Part shown: piece after piece, positions 10,701 to 19,311 of the stretch
Numbering within the stretch: position 1 is the stretch's first letter
Layout: every line of letters begins with the position of its first letter
Source: Amanita rubescens
Lineage: Eukaryota; Basidiomycota; Agaricomycetes; Agaricales; Amanitaceae
Length of the DNA: 36,024 bases
Direction: 5' to 3'
NCBI GenBank assembly: GCA_015039365.1
Contig: WION01000538.1
Span: 1 to 36,024 of the forward strand
The notes under the pieces: generated by a model
The model's input: only the letters and a program-made list of their open reading frames with translations
The model's database searches: none
What the model was told of the DNA's origin: nothing
Translations under genes and position numbers: made by a program

Positions 10701-11447
10701 TGACCCTTTACATTCTCTTTGTGAACACTTGACAAGTTATATCTGACATCATGTGTCACAGGATGTAAGTGATTTAGCAATTTATTACAATAGATGGTTG
10801 CAACAAATGTTATCTTATATGTATAACAAATAGAAAGTGAGCAGAATCTTATATTCAATTAACCAATCATATTTATAACTAACAGAGAGTGAGTGTCACC
10901 ATTGCATTGGGTGGCCTTATCTTAACACATCCCACAACCAATAGCAAGTGAGTTTACCACTGCTGTGGCACTGCCTTTATGGTCAGGAACTTTATCTCAT
11001 CACATTTCATGAGCAACAGCAAGTGAGTAACACAATCATTTAAGTCACATGTCTCATGCTGCCTCTTATGGTCAATAGTTTGTAAGTTTGGACAATGCTT
11101 CTTCCTGTTCTATCTCATTATTATAATTAGGTTGTGTGTGACACCAGGCCTTGCTGCCACCTATATCACTTGACAATAGCATTTGTTTTGTTTTTTTATC
11201 AACAACAGAAAGTGAGGGCAGTACTCTTTTCCTTTTGCATGGCCTTTCACTCATGAATGTAGAGAGTAAGTGAAATTGAAATTCCATCCAGAATGTTGCA
11301 TTTGATATATTTTGATAGAAAGTAAATGAAAATCTATTCCTCTGCTCCATACATTGACAATCATCCTTGTATTTATAGATTGTAATATTATATACCTTCA
11401 ATTGTTCCAAGTACCTTTCTCTAATGGTTCCTTCTTGGAGCACTTAG
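7523..11447 (+). CDS. Micro-exon gene with 49 single-codon exons
   Basis: The predicted gene has 56 exons: 7523-7773, 7825-7900, 7953-7964 (12 nt), 8019-8024 (6), 8076-8081 (6), 8145-8162 (18), 49 exons of exactly 3 nt from 8214 to 11321, and a terminal exon 11379-11447. Every 3-nt exon has AG directly before it and GT or GC directly after it, usually CAACAG and GTGAGT. Introns are 48-75 nt, normal for these fungi; two are 113 nt because a unit has decayed. Exon 1 ends in phase 2 and exon 2 brings the frame to phase 0, so each 3-nt exon is a whole codon; none of the 49 is a stop. The product is about 187 residues from the ATG at 7544, or 194 from the acceptor at 7522. I recognise no domain. 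The 5' end may be lost to the adjoining LTR. The alternative is a tandem repeat that carries splice-like motifs; against it, introns at both flanks of the array differ in sequence while the AG-NNN-GT rule holds. Confidence 0.65.
7825..7900 (+). CDS. Micro-exon gene, exon 2 (sets phase 0)
   Basis: The intron 7774-7824 runs GTGAGT to CCAG and contains CTAAC. The 76-nt exon plus the two bases left from exon 1 makes exactly 26 codons (HVLKREETSLEDAFLIV within it) and ends TAC TGG before the donor GTACTT at 7901. From here on every proposed exon is in phase 0, which is the key to reading the single-codon exons. Confidence 0.6.
7953..8162 (+). CDS. Micro-exon gene, exons 3-6 (12, 6, 6 and 18 nt)
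   Basis: The exons are 7953-7964 (V-A-R-E), 8019-8024 (V-N), 8076-8081 (D-D) and 8145-8162 (K-H-N-D-I-D). Donors are GTAAGT, GTAAGT, GTATGT and GTGAGT; acceptors are TCAG, TGAG, TAAG and TAAG; introns are 52-63 nt. All four lengths are multiples of three. Exon size thus falls from 76 nt towards the 3-nt array that follows. Confidence 0.55.
8214..8842 (+). CDS. Single-codon exons, block 1 (12 exons)
   Basis: Exon starts and codons: 8214 tgg W, 8273 ttt F, 8331 caa Q, 8390 gaa E, 8446 gca A, 8507 att I, 8567 aaa K, 8618 gct A, 8677 gct A, 8731 gga G, 8788 att I, 8840 gaa E. The first has a GC donor (GCAAGT at 8217); the fourth has GTAATT; the others are GTRAGY. The introns here are not clearly alike beyond their ends, so this block is not a simple satellite. 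The twelve residues in order would form a plausible helix. Confidence 0.6.
8899..9020 (+). pseudogene. Two decayed single-codon units
   Basis: At 8901-8903 (aga) and 9012-9014 (ata) the spacing, the 3-nt core and the GTGAGY donor are those of the array, but the acceptor reads AA in place of AG. Both fall on the expected 55-61 nt rhythm. If they are skipped, the introns become 113 nt and the frame is unaffected. An alternative for the first is an exon 8871-8903 of 11 codons behind TTTTCAG at 8870, which would replace exon 8840. Confidence 0.5.
8956..9269 (+). CDS. Single-codon exons, block 2 (5 exons)
   Basis: Exon starts and codons: 8956 gaa E, 9072 gta V, 9131 tat Y, 9199 tat Y, 9267 gaa E. 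Donors are GTTTGT for the first and GTGAGY for the rest. From 9131 on the introns become alike (GTGAGTG, ACTGCATTT, pyrimidine run, CATGCAGTCTCATTGCATTTC, CAACAG), marking the start of the tandemly duplicated section. Confidence 0.6.
9338..10507 (+). CDS. Single-codon exons, block 3 (19 exons, duplicated)
   Basis: Exon starts and codons: 9338 gga G, 9398 aga R, 9457 gaa E, 9525 gga G, 9579 aga R, 9639 gaa E, 9707 gga G, 9774 att I, 9844 gga G, 9911 gca A, 9977 ata I, 10046 gga G, 10112 gca A, 10164 tat Y, 10237 gaa E, 10302 gga G, 10372 att I, 10429 gga G, 10505 ctg L. The exons at 9457 and 9639 have GC donors (GCAAGT). Introns here are clearly related in sequence, and a three-exon period of about 190 nt (E-G-R) is visible from 9267 to about 9707. 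Duplication of intron-plus-codon modules therefore produced a low-complexity G/E/I/A peptide. Confidence 0.6.
10573..11321 (+). CDS. Single-codon exons, block 4 (13 exons)
   Basis: Exon starts and codons: 10573 aaa K, 10638 gaa E, 10697 aga R, 10762 gat D, 10834 aaa K, 10886 aga R, 10945 caa Q, 11020 caa Q, 11079 ttt F, 11131 gtt V, 11209 aaa K, 11263 aga R, 11319 aaa K. Donors depart more often from consensus (GTAAGA 10641, GTGACC 10700, GTGTGT 11134, GTAAAT 11322). Introns are again unlike one another. The encoded stretch is strongly charged, mostly basic. Confidence 0.55.
11379..11447 (+). CDS. Micro-exon gene, terminal exon
   Basis: After the acceptor TTTATAG (ending 11378) the phase-0 frame runs 22 codons (IVILYTFNC at its start) to TAG at 11445-11447. 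The alternative is one more 3-nt exon (att, donor GTAATA) and an intron ending CACTTAG at 11447, giving the last codon CAC and stop TGA at 11451-11453. Both readings end the protein here, just before the hAT element. Confidence 0.4.
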   Translation: MVILYTFNCSKYLSLMVPSWST

Positions 11448-11659
11448 CACTGAGCCACCTAAGAATAGAGATCAGTAAGGGTACAGGAAACCCTAGGGTT
11501 TTTCCAAGGGTTTTGCAGAGGGTGAGGGTGAGGGTTGGCCCTTGCCAACCCTTCATAACCCCTCCCTATAGGTGGTCACCCTTCTTACCCCTGGGAGAAA
11601 TATATAGTGTACTTCCATAACAATAAAATACACGAAAATTTTACACATATTCATCTGCC

Positions 11660-14600
11660 ATGGACACAACCAAGGAGGGCCGCAAGCGCAAGGCCACCTC
11701 AAGGTTCGAACAGAGCACTGAAGCCTTCACCAAGAGGTTGAAGGATGCCCAGACCGAGCGTCAACAAGCGCAGTCAACATCCGAGACATTAACTTCTGAG
11801 ATGTCTACACCTGTGACGCGGCCTGGGACCCCAACCGATGCCAACGATAACAGTGATGAAGATGATAACTACGATTTAGAGGTTCTGGATGGCCCTCCCA
11901 ACACCTCTAATCCAGATCAAGCAACCGATAACGGGGGTAACAGCAAGAAAGTACTCGTAGACTCTCAGGAAACTCTCGGTGAGCCTACCATCACTCCCTG
12001 CAAATGGAAATTGATCAGTAACTCCAAAGACGAGCTGTATAAAACATATAGATCACCTGTCTACGTATTCTACCTGCCCCCCGTGTTCAAAGTTGAAGAC
12101 GACAAGCGGCTCCAAGTCTTCCGATGCGCAGCCAAGGAGTGCATCACTACAGGAGGCCACATCGTCAAAAGAAACATGCGCACTTCCGATAAATCATCAA
12201 CTTCCAATCTCATTGCTCATGCGAGCAAATGCTTTGGTGAAGACGCTATCTCTTCTGCAATGAAGGTGAAGGACTTGAGGGTGGCACGCAGCGTGATGAA
12301 GGACAAGCTTAACCTGCGACGTAGCGGTTCAATTACGGCCGCATTTGAACGTGTAGCTCAAGGAAAGGTTACGTACTCCACGAGGCAAGCAAGTAATCAT
12401 GAAGTGCGCGCCAATCACGTCCGCTGGATGTGCGAGAGTAAACGGCCCTTCGAGTTAGTCAAGGATCCTGGGTACCACCTGAATATGAAAACCGGGCGGC
12501 CGCAGCAGTACATACCGGCACCGACGACGGTTGCCCAGGATGTACGACAGGTGTTCTTGGCTGGCCGGAAACTGATAGCTGCAAACCTACAGGTGCATTG
12601 TGTTCAGAATCACGTTCAGACATCATATTTAACCCTCATAAAAAAAATGCACCCATTAGACACACGAAGGGAAGTTGCACTTCGGAACGGATTGTTGGAC
12701 ATCTCCCAATCGGCGAGCATACATGGCGGTGACCGTCCAATATACAAGCAAAGGGGTCATGAACTCATGGCTGCTGGATATTGTCGAGGTCGCCCGGAGG
12801 CATACTGGTGCAGAGCTCGCGGCCCAGTTTGCAAAGGTTCTAGATACATTCGGGATTAGCGATAAGGTAAGCGGCTCAGAGTGCAGACGATTGGAACTGT
12901 AACTCACTGTTTTTTCGTGTCAGATATTGTCTCTGACATGCGACAATGCTAGTAATAATGATGTACTGGTGGACGATTTGGCTGATAAAGTGGCATCATT
13001 TGGTGGTGATGCCACACGGGTCCGTTGCTTCGCACATGTGATCAATCTGGTCGTAAAGAGTGTTCTTGCGCAGTTTGATGTTCCCGTCAAAGAACTTGAA
13101 GGTATGGGAGCAGCTGGATCCGAAGCCACGTCAGCAGATGGGAATGATAATGATTCCGATGCGCGCGCACAGCTTACCCAGCTTCGTCGACTCGCCGAGG
13201 GGCTTGCTGAAGAGATGCAAATCGAAATCGAGGAGGAGCCACTTGAAGACCGTCAGCAAGATGACAATGACGGCTGGATTGATGAGCGGAGGGGTATGAC
13301 TGAGAGAGATCTGCATTTGTTGGCGCAGGATGTCATGCCTGCGAGACGTATGTTAGTAAAGGTGTGTAGGTGTTTGTGTGTCCACGTGGGTCCACCGTGG
13401 CGCGCACAGCCTTATCTTGGGCTAAGGGTATCTAATCCAGGCTTACGCTACTTCCTGCAGCTCCGTAAGACAGCCTATGCGCTCAAGAACTCACCGACCG
13501 TATCTATGCCTCGATGGCGAGAACTTTGCAAGGTGCATCAACTGAAAGAGAAAAATATGCCCACGGACGTTCGCACACGCTGGAACTCGACTTACCATAT
13601 GCTCGAGTTCGCTATTACTTATCGGGTTGTCATTGACAGTCTCACAGGCGAACGTGGATTGGGACTACGGGATTACGAGCTGGACCTAGGGGAATGGATG
13701 CTAGCCAAGCAACTGCGCGACATCCTCGAAGTAAGTGTAACAACCAACCCCGTTCCTCTTTGACCACCCTCGCCACACAGATATTCAACGACGCCACCGA
13801 ATTTTTTTCAAGATCTAAGGTGGCGAACCTCACTACGGTCATCCCAGCCATGGATCGTCTAGACCAACATCTTGCGACATCAATGGTCTCACAACAATAC
13901 TCGCTGGCTATCCGTGCTGCTATGCGCATCGGAAAGAAAACACTTAACCGATACTACTCCAAGACCGATCACTCGGAAATGTATCGCATCGCGATGGGTA
14001 TGTATATGAATCATATAGTCATAACTCGTACTGACCAAAATCTCGACCAGTTTTGGATCCACGGCTGAAACTCTCGTACTTTCAGTCGCTCCAGTGGGAG
14101 ACGGAATGGATTGACGAGGCGCGCAGGCTAGTGACAGCAGGATTGTCAAAGTACTTGGATCCGCTGGCGTCGGTCATCTCCGACGAAAACGAGTTTATGG
14201 TATGTACAGCATGACTGTTTTAGTAATCTGCTGTTCGCTTAACTACAACATCTATTCTAGATCGACAATCCACAGCTTCGCATGGAGGAAACACGTAAGA
14301 CAACCAACATGTTCGACGATTTACTCAGTGGGCCCAGTCCGGTATCTGGCTCGTCCAGGACTAGATTGCCTGCCGACGAGCTGGCCTTGTATCTTAGCAG
14401 TGGTGTCGAGTACCTCAAGAATGATGCAGGGAAGCCCGGCGATCCTCTGAAATGGTGGAGAGAGCACCGTGACACATATCCGAGGCTCGCGGCCATGGCA
14501 TCTGATTATCTATCCGTACCATGTATGTCTTTCTTCAATTCCTTGCTGTTTCTTGCTTATCTGATGCATCTTAAGCCACAACAGTTGATGTAGAGCGCGT

Positions 14601-14787
14601 CTTTTCATGTGGCCGTGTCATTCTGTCATATTTGCGGAACCGTCTGAGTGTCCAGACGGTTCGTGCTCTCATTTGTGTTGATGAGTGGATCAAGGCCGGG
14701 ATTATCAAAGAAAAACAAATACATGATGCTATAAAGGGCTTAAAACAAGTAGAGGAAGAGGAAGAAGCCCTTTTCTTGTGTGCATAG
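11660..14787 (+). CDS. hAT family transposase, 8 exons, 895 residues
   Basis: The exon model is 11660-12592, 12660-12866, 12924-13361, 13461-13730, 13781-13997, 14051-14199, 14261-14522, 14576-14787; phases agree at every junction and no frame is broken. Exon 1 has a basic start and a BED-like zinc finger near residues 153-193 (C....C, then H...C). The RNase H-like core shows FGTDCWTSPN (D about 322) and LTCDNASNND (D about 387), followed by the RCFAHVINL helix. Later come DVRTRWNSTYHML and VLDPRLKLSYF. The C-terminal dimerisation region has YPRLAAMASDYLSVP and TTVDVERVFSCGR (E about 832). All hallmarks of a working cut-and-paste transposase are present. The 99-nt intron at 13362-13460 is in frame and could be retained, but hAT conservation joins K directly to LRKTAYALKNS. 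Confidence 0.88.
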
Positions 14788-14814
14788 TGACGGTCCCATA
14801 TGGGACCGTCACTA
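14785..14814. repeat. Perfect 30-nt palindrome over the transposase stop
   Basis: The left half is TAGTGACGGTCCCAT and the right half is its exact reverse complement, with no loop bases. The transposase stop TAG is the first three bases. It could act as a transcript-end hairpin or as a subterminal transposase site. Confidence 0.8.
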
Positions 14815-15789
14815 TGGCTGAGTTTAAAAGGAGCATTTCCTGTAGAGTATCACCACTGAGGCCTCACCACTGCTAGTACTGCCACCTAGTTGCTCATAGG
14901 GCTAGGGGGATGACAGGGATATACCCCCAGATGTTTCCTACCACCTACTACTACTTGTTGAAGGACCACGCAAGCATCAAGTATATATATATGTGAGCTG
15001 GAGAGGCAAATGATATATGCAACTGACCCATACCTGCCAATACATACTTGCTGATGGACTTGGCAGGTCCTGCTCATTTTGTGACACTGACTAGTGACAT
15101 AATATGGTCAATTATATAGAATGTATCATACTGCAAGCCATTCTTGCACCCAACCAACACCTCCATATGTATGATGATGTTTCAATACCGCCACCACCAC
15201 TGCTCCAATACTCAGCACAATGACTGCTCCTCAAGTGCTCACAGGGTGGCACTAACCACCTACTATCATATCACCATTGCTGCTACCACCACGGCTACTC
15301 TAGTAGACTGTAGTAACAGCAACAACAAAGGTTGTACCTACCACTGGCCTAGGGAGCAATGGCCTAGGGATGGCCCACCATTATCACCACCATCATTGGA
15401 TTTGGTACCATTCCCATGCACAAGTGGCTACTGTGTTACTACTATCAGCACTAGTGCAACCACTACAAACTGCCACCACCTGCCACCACTACTGAATTGA
15501 AGGGCCTCTATGATTGAGGATTTATTGTTCCAAGGCTGAAGTGTAATGGACAGTTAATAATACTATGACTACACTAACTACAAATGCAAGTATTTGATGC
15601 TGACTTCACTTGAATGTACATATACATGTTTACCTCTGGAATTCCTCATGAGGAAACCCCTTACAATCACCCTCACCACCACCCACCACCAGCCCTACTA
15701 CCATCACTACTGGCATTACCACTGCTACTTGGTATTACTAGTACTACTACTCACACCATTAGCATGACCAACACCTACTATCAACTGCC
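14815..15789. repeat. CAC/GTA-rich dispersed repeat, no gene
   Basis: The stretch is made of CACCAC, TACTAC and AGTACT-like triplet motifs with no supported gene. The open frames here translate to T/H/P-rich low-complexity strings and lack splice logic or start context. It belongs to the same class of sequence as 18400-19110 and 24700-24940. Confidence 0.5.
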
Positions 15790-16920
15790 AGTACTCTCAC
15801 CACCACCACCACCACCACCACTGCTCACTAGTACTCACTTGTAACAGTTTAAGTTCCCCACTGATGGCCAAGCCCTGTTGAAACAATGAAACCCTGATTG
15901 GCTTCCTGCCCCTTCCTCTTTTGGCTCACCCTTCCTATTTCTGCCATCACTGCATGCCCACCCTGCAATACCCTCTCCTGCACACTCTGTCTCTCATGCA
16001 TACCCTGTCCCTGTCCCTATCCCTGTCCCTGGCTCCATTCCACCCCATCTTCCTCACCTGCATACTCTTCCCCTGTCCCTCCACACTTGCCTTGGTCAAT
16101 GAAGAGGTTCCACTGGTTATGGATGTGGAGGGAGCATGTGATGTGGTAGTCCTGGATCACTAGTACAGCTTGATGTTGGATGTTCAATCCCGCCGAGTAT
16201 GGGCGTGGATGTGATGCGCGTGATGCCTGATGCCGAGGACGTGATGGACGATCAGCGCTTGATGCGCTATATTTAGTACGTTTCTATTCTCGTCTGCAGC
16301 GACGCCTAAACGTCGTTTGCCTTTATATTTTGCCGTTCCCGTTTCCCATACGCTGCGCATATTTTCCCTTATAGTCTAGACGTTGCCAGGTCGCACCTCA
16401 GTCGCTTATTGCCACGACTGAGGTGAGATCCACGCTATTTGCCTTATTCCTTTCATGTTGCTTATATTACCTGTAGCTATTGTATTGTCTCACAGGTACT
16501 ATTGATTATAGAGTCGCTTATTGCCACGACTGAGCTATTGTATTGTCTCACACTTGATTCTCACCCAGCCCCAGCCACCCTAAGTCCTGTTTGCCCTTTC
16601 ATTCTTGCACCCAGCACCCAGCACTCACCCTATGTGTCTACTCTTGCACATGCACTGCATCCCCAGCACCTGGCTCTGGCCATTCTCAGCCTGAATGAAG
16701 AAGTGGTGGCCTACATCACCAAGTAGTTCTACCATAACTATCACCACTGCCACCACCAGTACTTATCACCATGACCATTGCTGTGTCATGAGTCGCAGCA
16801 CTACCACTTCCACTCACACAGCCACCACCACTGCTCACAAGTTACCACCACCACTTGTAACTACCACTCACACAATACTTACTAATACCAGCACTGCCAA
16901 CACTACTTGGCTAATGTGGG
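15790..16920 (+). repeat. Dispersed repeat, copy A (interrupted by solo LTR)
   Basis: This segment aligns with the reverse complement of 20505-21265. Shared marks are the CACCAC run after GCCAGTACTC, the stretch CTTGGTCAATGAAGAGGTTC (16089 region), GGCCATTCTCAGCCTGAATG (16678 region), the CCATGACCAT block and AATACCAGCACTG near the end. A solo LTR sits inside it, and a hAT element is inserted at its right end. Nothing in it looks like a complete gene. Confidence 0.75.
16174..16552. mobile_element. Solo LTR, 379 bp, TSD CTTGA
   Basis: The element begins TGTTGGATGTTC and ends GTCTCACA, the TG...CA form of an LTR, and is flanked by the 5-bp duplication CTTGA at 16169-16173 and 16553-16557. The related repeat copy B carries the unoccupied site, reading CTTGATTCTCACCCAGCC with one CTTGA. 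Inside there is a duplicated pair of motifs (CGCTTATTGCCACGACTGAG and GCTATTGTATTGTCTCACA). No internal coding part remains, so it arose by recombination between LTRs; the superfamily is not clear. Confidence 0.9.
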
Positions 16921-18067
16921 TAGGGATTGGCACGGGTCGGCTCAACCCGCGCGGGTCATGTACCCGCACCCGTAGAGGGTACGGGTGGGGGTCTACACTC
17001 TGTAGACCCGTGGTCGAACCCGAACCTGCATCGCGGGTTCGGGTAGGGCACACATACCCGTGCCTATACCCACTCCCGTGTTATTTGCGTGATGCGCCGA
17101 TAGAGTCTGCATGGCGCGGCGGAGTTTGCTTGGTGTGGTGGAGTTTGCGTGGTGTGGTGGGGTTTGCATTGGGGCGCGACGTGTTTAAGGCAGCGTTGGT
17201 GGGGTGCGGCACGGTGGGTCACCGGTTGGTGCAGCACAATTGTGGGGGATCCGTGAAGGGTGCAGCATGTTTGCAGGTGGTGGTGGAGGGGTGTGGCAAC
17301 TTGCAAGGTGGGAAAAGACGGGTGGAGGGCTGGTGTGGTGCCAGAGGGGCACGACATGTTTAAGGCAGCGTTGGTGGGGTGCGGCACGGTGTGTGGTTGG
17401 TGCAGCACGTTTGCGGGTGGTGGTGGTGGAGGGGTGTGGCAACTTGCAAGGTGGGCAAAGACGGGTGGAGGGCCGTTAGTTCATGAAATGTGGTAGGGCA
17501 GATCGTCTCACTGTGTAACTGTTTCATGGGGGTGCGGCAGGTGTGGTGGATATGTTGGAGGTGCAACAAGGTCATCAAGGGCGGCGGCGAGGTGTAGATT
17601 TGTTAGCAAACAAAAATAAATATGTATCAGAGGGGGCTTACCCGTGAATGTCCAATCCAACCGCCAGAACCACGGATCTTTCTACCACTTCCTCGTCATC
17701 ACCATCTTCAGACATTTTTGGCCGTGGCTGAACTGGGCGGGTGGGTGGCTGAACTTGGTGAGCGGCTGTATTGCTCATTGCAGACGACAGTGGCCGTGAC
17801 ATGTCGCGGTCTCGTTATGTGCTTTATACCTGTTTGGCAATGGGCCTGAATCCTCGGCCTCATCATCCACACACTCGATGGTATGCCGCCCCGTTGCATA
17901 CAACCCGTGTGGGTACGGGTACAGGTAAGAGGTCGGGTCTGGGTCCGGGTCAAGTTATCCTCTACCCGCATCCAAACCCATACCCCGGCTACGGGTCTGG
18001 GTATATCACGGGGTCCGGGTCCGGGTATGCACCTGGTCACCCAGGGGTATACCCAGGCCAATCCCTA
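16921..18067. mobile_element. Non-autonomous hAT-like element, TSD AATGTGGG
   Basis: The 1147-bp element has inverted ends TAGGGATTGGC (16921) and GCCAATCCCTA (ending 18067) and is flanked by the perfect 8-bp duplication AATGTGGG (16913-16920 and 18068-18075), typical of hAT transposons. Both subterminal parts are full of CGGGTA/TACCCG motifs, likely transposase binding sites. No transposase remains. The interior holds a direct repeat (the TGTTTAAGGCAGCGTTGGTG blocks at about 17181 and 17357). A related unoccupied site lies near 24940. Confidence 0.92.
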
Positions 18068-18115
18068 AATGTGGGCCACTGCTGCGCACGGCATCATGTC
18101 CGAGGCCCTTTATTA
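18068..18115 (-). pseudogene. Fragment matching pogo-like transposase exon
   Basis: Directly right of the hAT element the sequence GTGGGCCACTGCTGCGCACG, followed by a CATCATGTCCGAGGCC stretch, resembles 24165-24200 and 24945-24985, which on the minus strand encode MASDMPREAMAHIT or a close variant. It is a decayed copy of that piece, split by the hAT insertion from its left half at 16898-16920. Confidence 0.5.
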
Positions 18116-19311
18116 CCGTTGCATCATGCTGTCCACAGCATCCCTCACATCCTTCCTCCCTTCACAACAAGTTGCTGTATCTGAAGTTATGAATAGTTTT
18201 TTTTTACACTCTCCTTACTTTAGTATTTCATAATCGAGGATGAGATGTGTTGCGGGTTTTGTGGCACTCGTCGCTACAAGCTGTATTTGTACATGTTGAG
18301 CACCGGAAAATGCTGGTATCTTAATGGAGCATTATTACAAAAACTTGCGCAGCTCGCCAATTATAAAACCGAGCCTCATTACATTCGGCCTCGGAATAAC
18401 CACCACCACCACCTTTGTCCACTGATCAGGAAAAATCCTTCTCTATTGTGGAGGTACAGCTACCTCCCAATATACAACCATCTGCTACCACCACCACACT
18501 TCACCACCATCACTATTTTATGGAGCAGAATAGATCAAGGCAGTAGTACAGGTCTGGCTACCTCTGGGCCATATCAAAGCTACTGGTGTTCAATTACCTT
18601 TCATATAATTAGTGGTACCTGGACCAGTCAACCCATCACACAGGTCACTACAGGTAAGGGTGTGACAGGTATCCACTAAACCACTGAACCTGCAGTATTC
18701 CATAGTATAAGTTACCACTGCTGCCAGTACTGAACATGACCATCACTGTTGACAGACTACTAGTAGTACTAGTACTACCACTATCTTACTATACTATTCA
18801 CTACCTACATCACCATCACCACTCACCACCACCAACACTCAACCACCACCAATACTCAACTGCCACCATCACCAACACTCCATCACCACCAATACTCAAC
18901 TGCCACCATCACCATCACCATCACCATCACTACTATCACCAACCACCAGTACCAGTACTACTGCTGCCACTGCTCTGGTTTGGCCCCCCAGCCCAACCCA
19001 GACATAGGCTGACACCACCAACCACCACATTCCACGGACCACCAGTAGTATTCATTACCCAGTCACTACCACTCATAGGTCACTGGTCACCAGACAGTTG
19101 ATCCTAGTAGTACTACTTGAGAACTGTGGTTCCAAGGCCAAAGCTTAACAAAGGCTTCGGCCTTATCCTTTCACCATCACTGTTCATTTTTGTAATGGAC
19201 AGTTAAGAGCCAGTAATTACCAAGATGTGGCTTGCCATGCAGGAGCAAACACAGCCTTACCTTGGCCTTGGCCACATGCTGCATGAAGTGGCGGCCCATA
19301 CAGGCCAAGTA
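18116..19311. repeat. CAC-rich repeat region, no gene
   Basis: It contains a copy of a dispersed end motif (AAACCGAGCC... TCGGCCTCGGAATAAC, 18367-18400) that recurs at 24660-24690 and, inverted and diverged, at 26920-26960. From 18401 to 19110 it is CACCAC/CATCAC low-complexity sequence. The histidine- and threonine-rich open frames are not credible genes. Confidence 0.5.

Larger units (their letters stand above)
11473..14858 (+). mobile_element. hAT DNA transposon carrying an intact transposase
   Basis: The region is defined by the hAT transposase gene at 11660-14787. Possible ends are CAGTAAGGGTACAGGAAA at 11473 and its weak inverted partner TTTCCTGTAGAG...CACTG ending at 14858; both begin CAGT and share TACAGGAAA. 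I found no matching 8-bp target duplication (ATAGAGAT against AGGCCTCA), so these ends are tentative. The left flank 11480-11600 is rich in GGGTGAGGG and CCCTAGGG motifs. Confidence 0.6.

Noticed and set aside
8200..11440. The whole array as a plain satellite repeat
   Set aside because: Sequence similarity between units is strong only at about 9131-10507; the outer units differ in intron sequence but keep the AG-NNN-GT spacing and a sense codon. A pure satellite would not be expected to do so. I still list it as the main alternative.
11480..11560. Telomere-like or centromere-like repeat (CCCTAGGG, GGGTGAGGG)
   Set aside because: Only a few irregular copies are present and they lie next to the transposase; subterminal transposon sequence is the simpler reading.
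11473..14866. Exact hAT ends with target duplication for the autonomous element
   Set aside because: The candidate ends are only partly complementary and the flanking 8-mers differ, so the borders are given as tentative.
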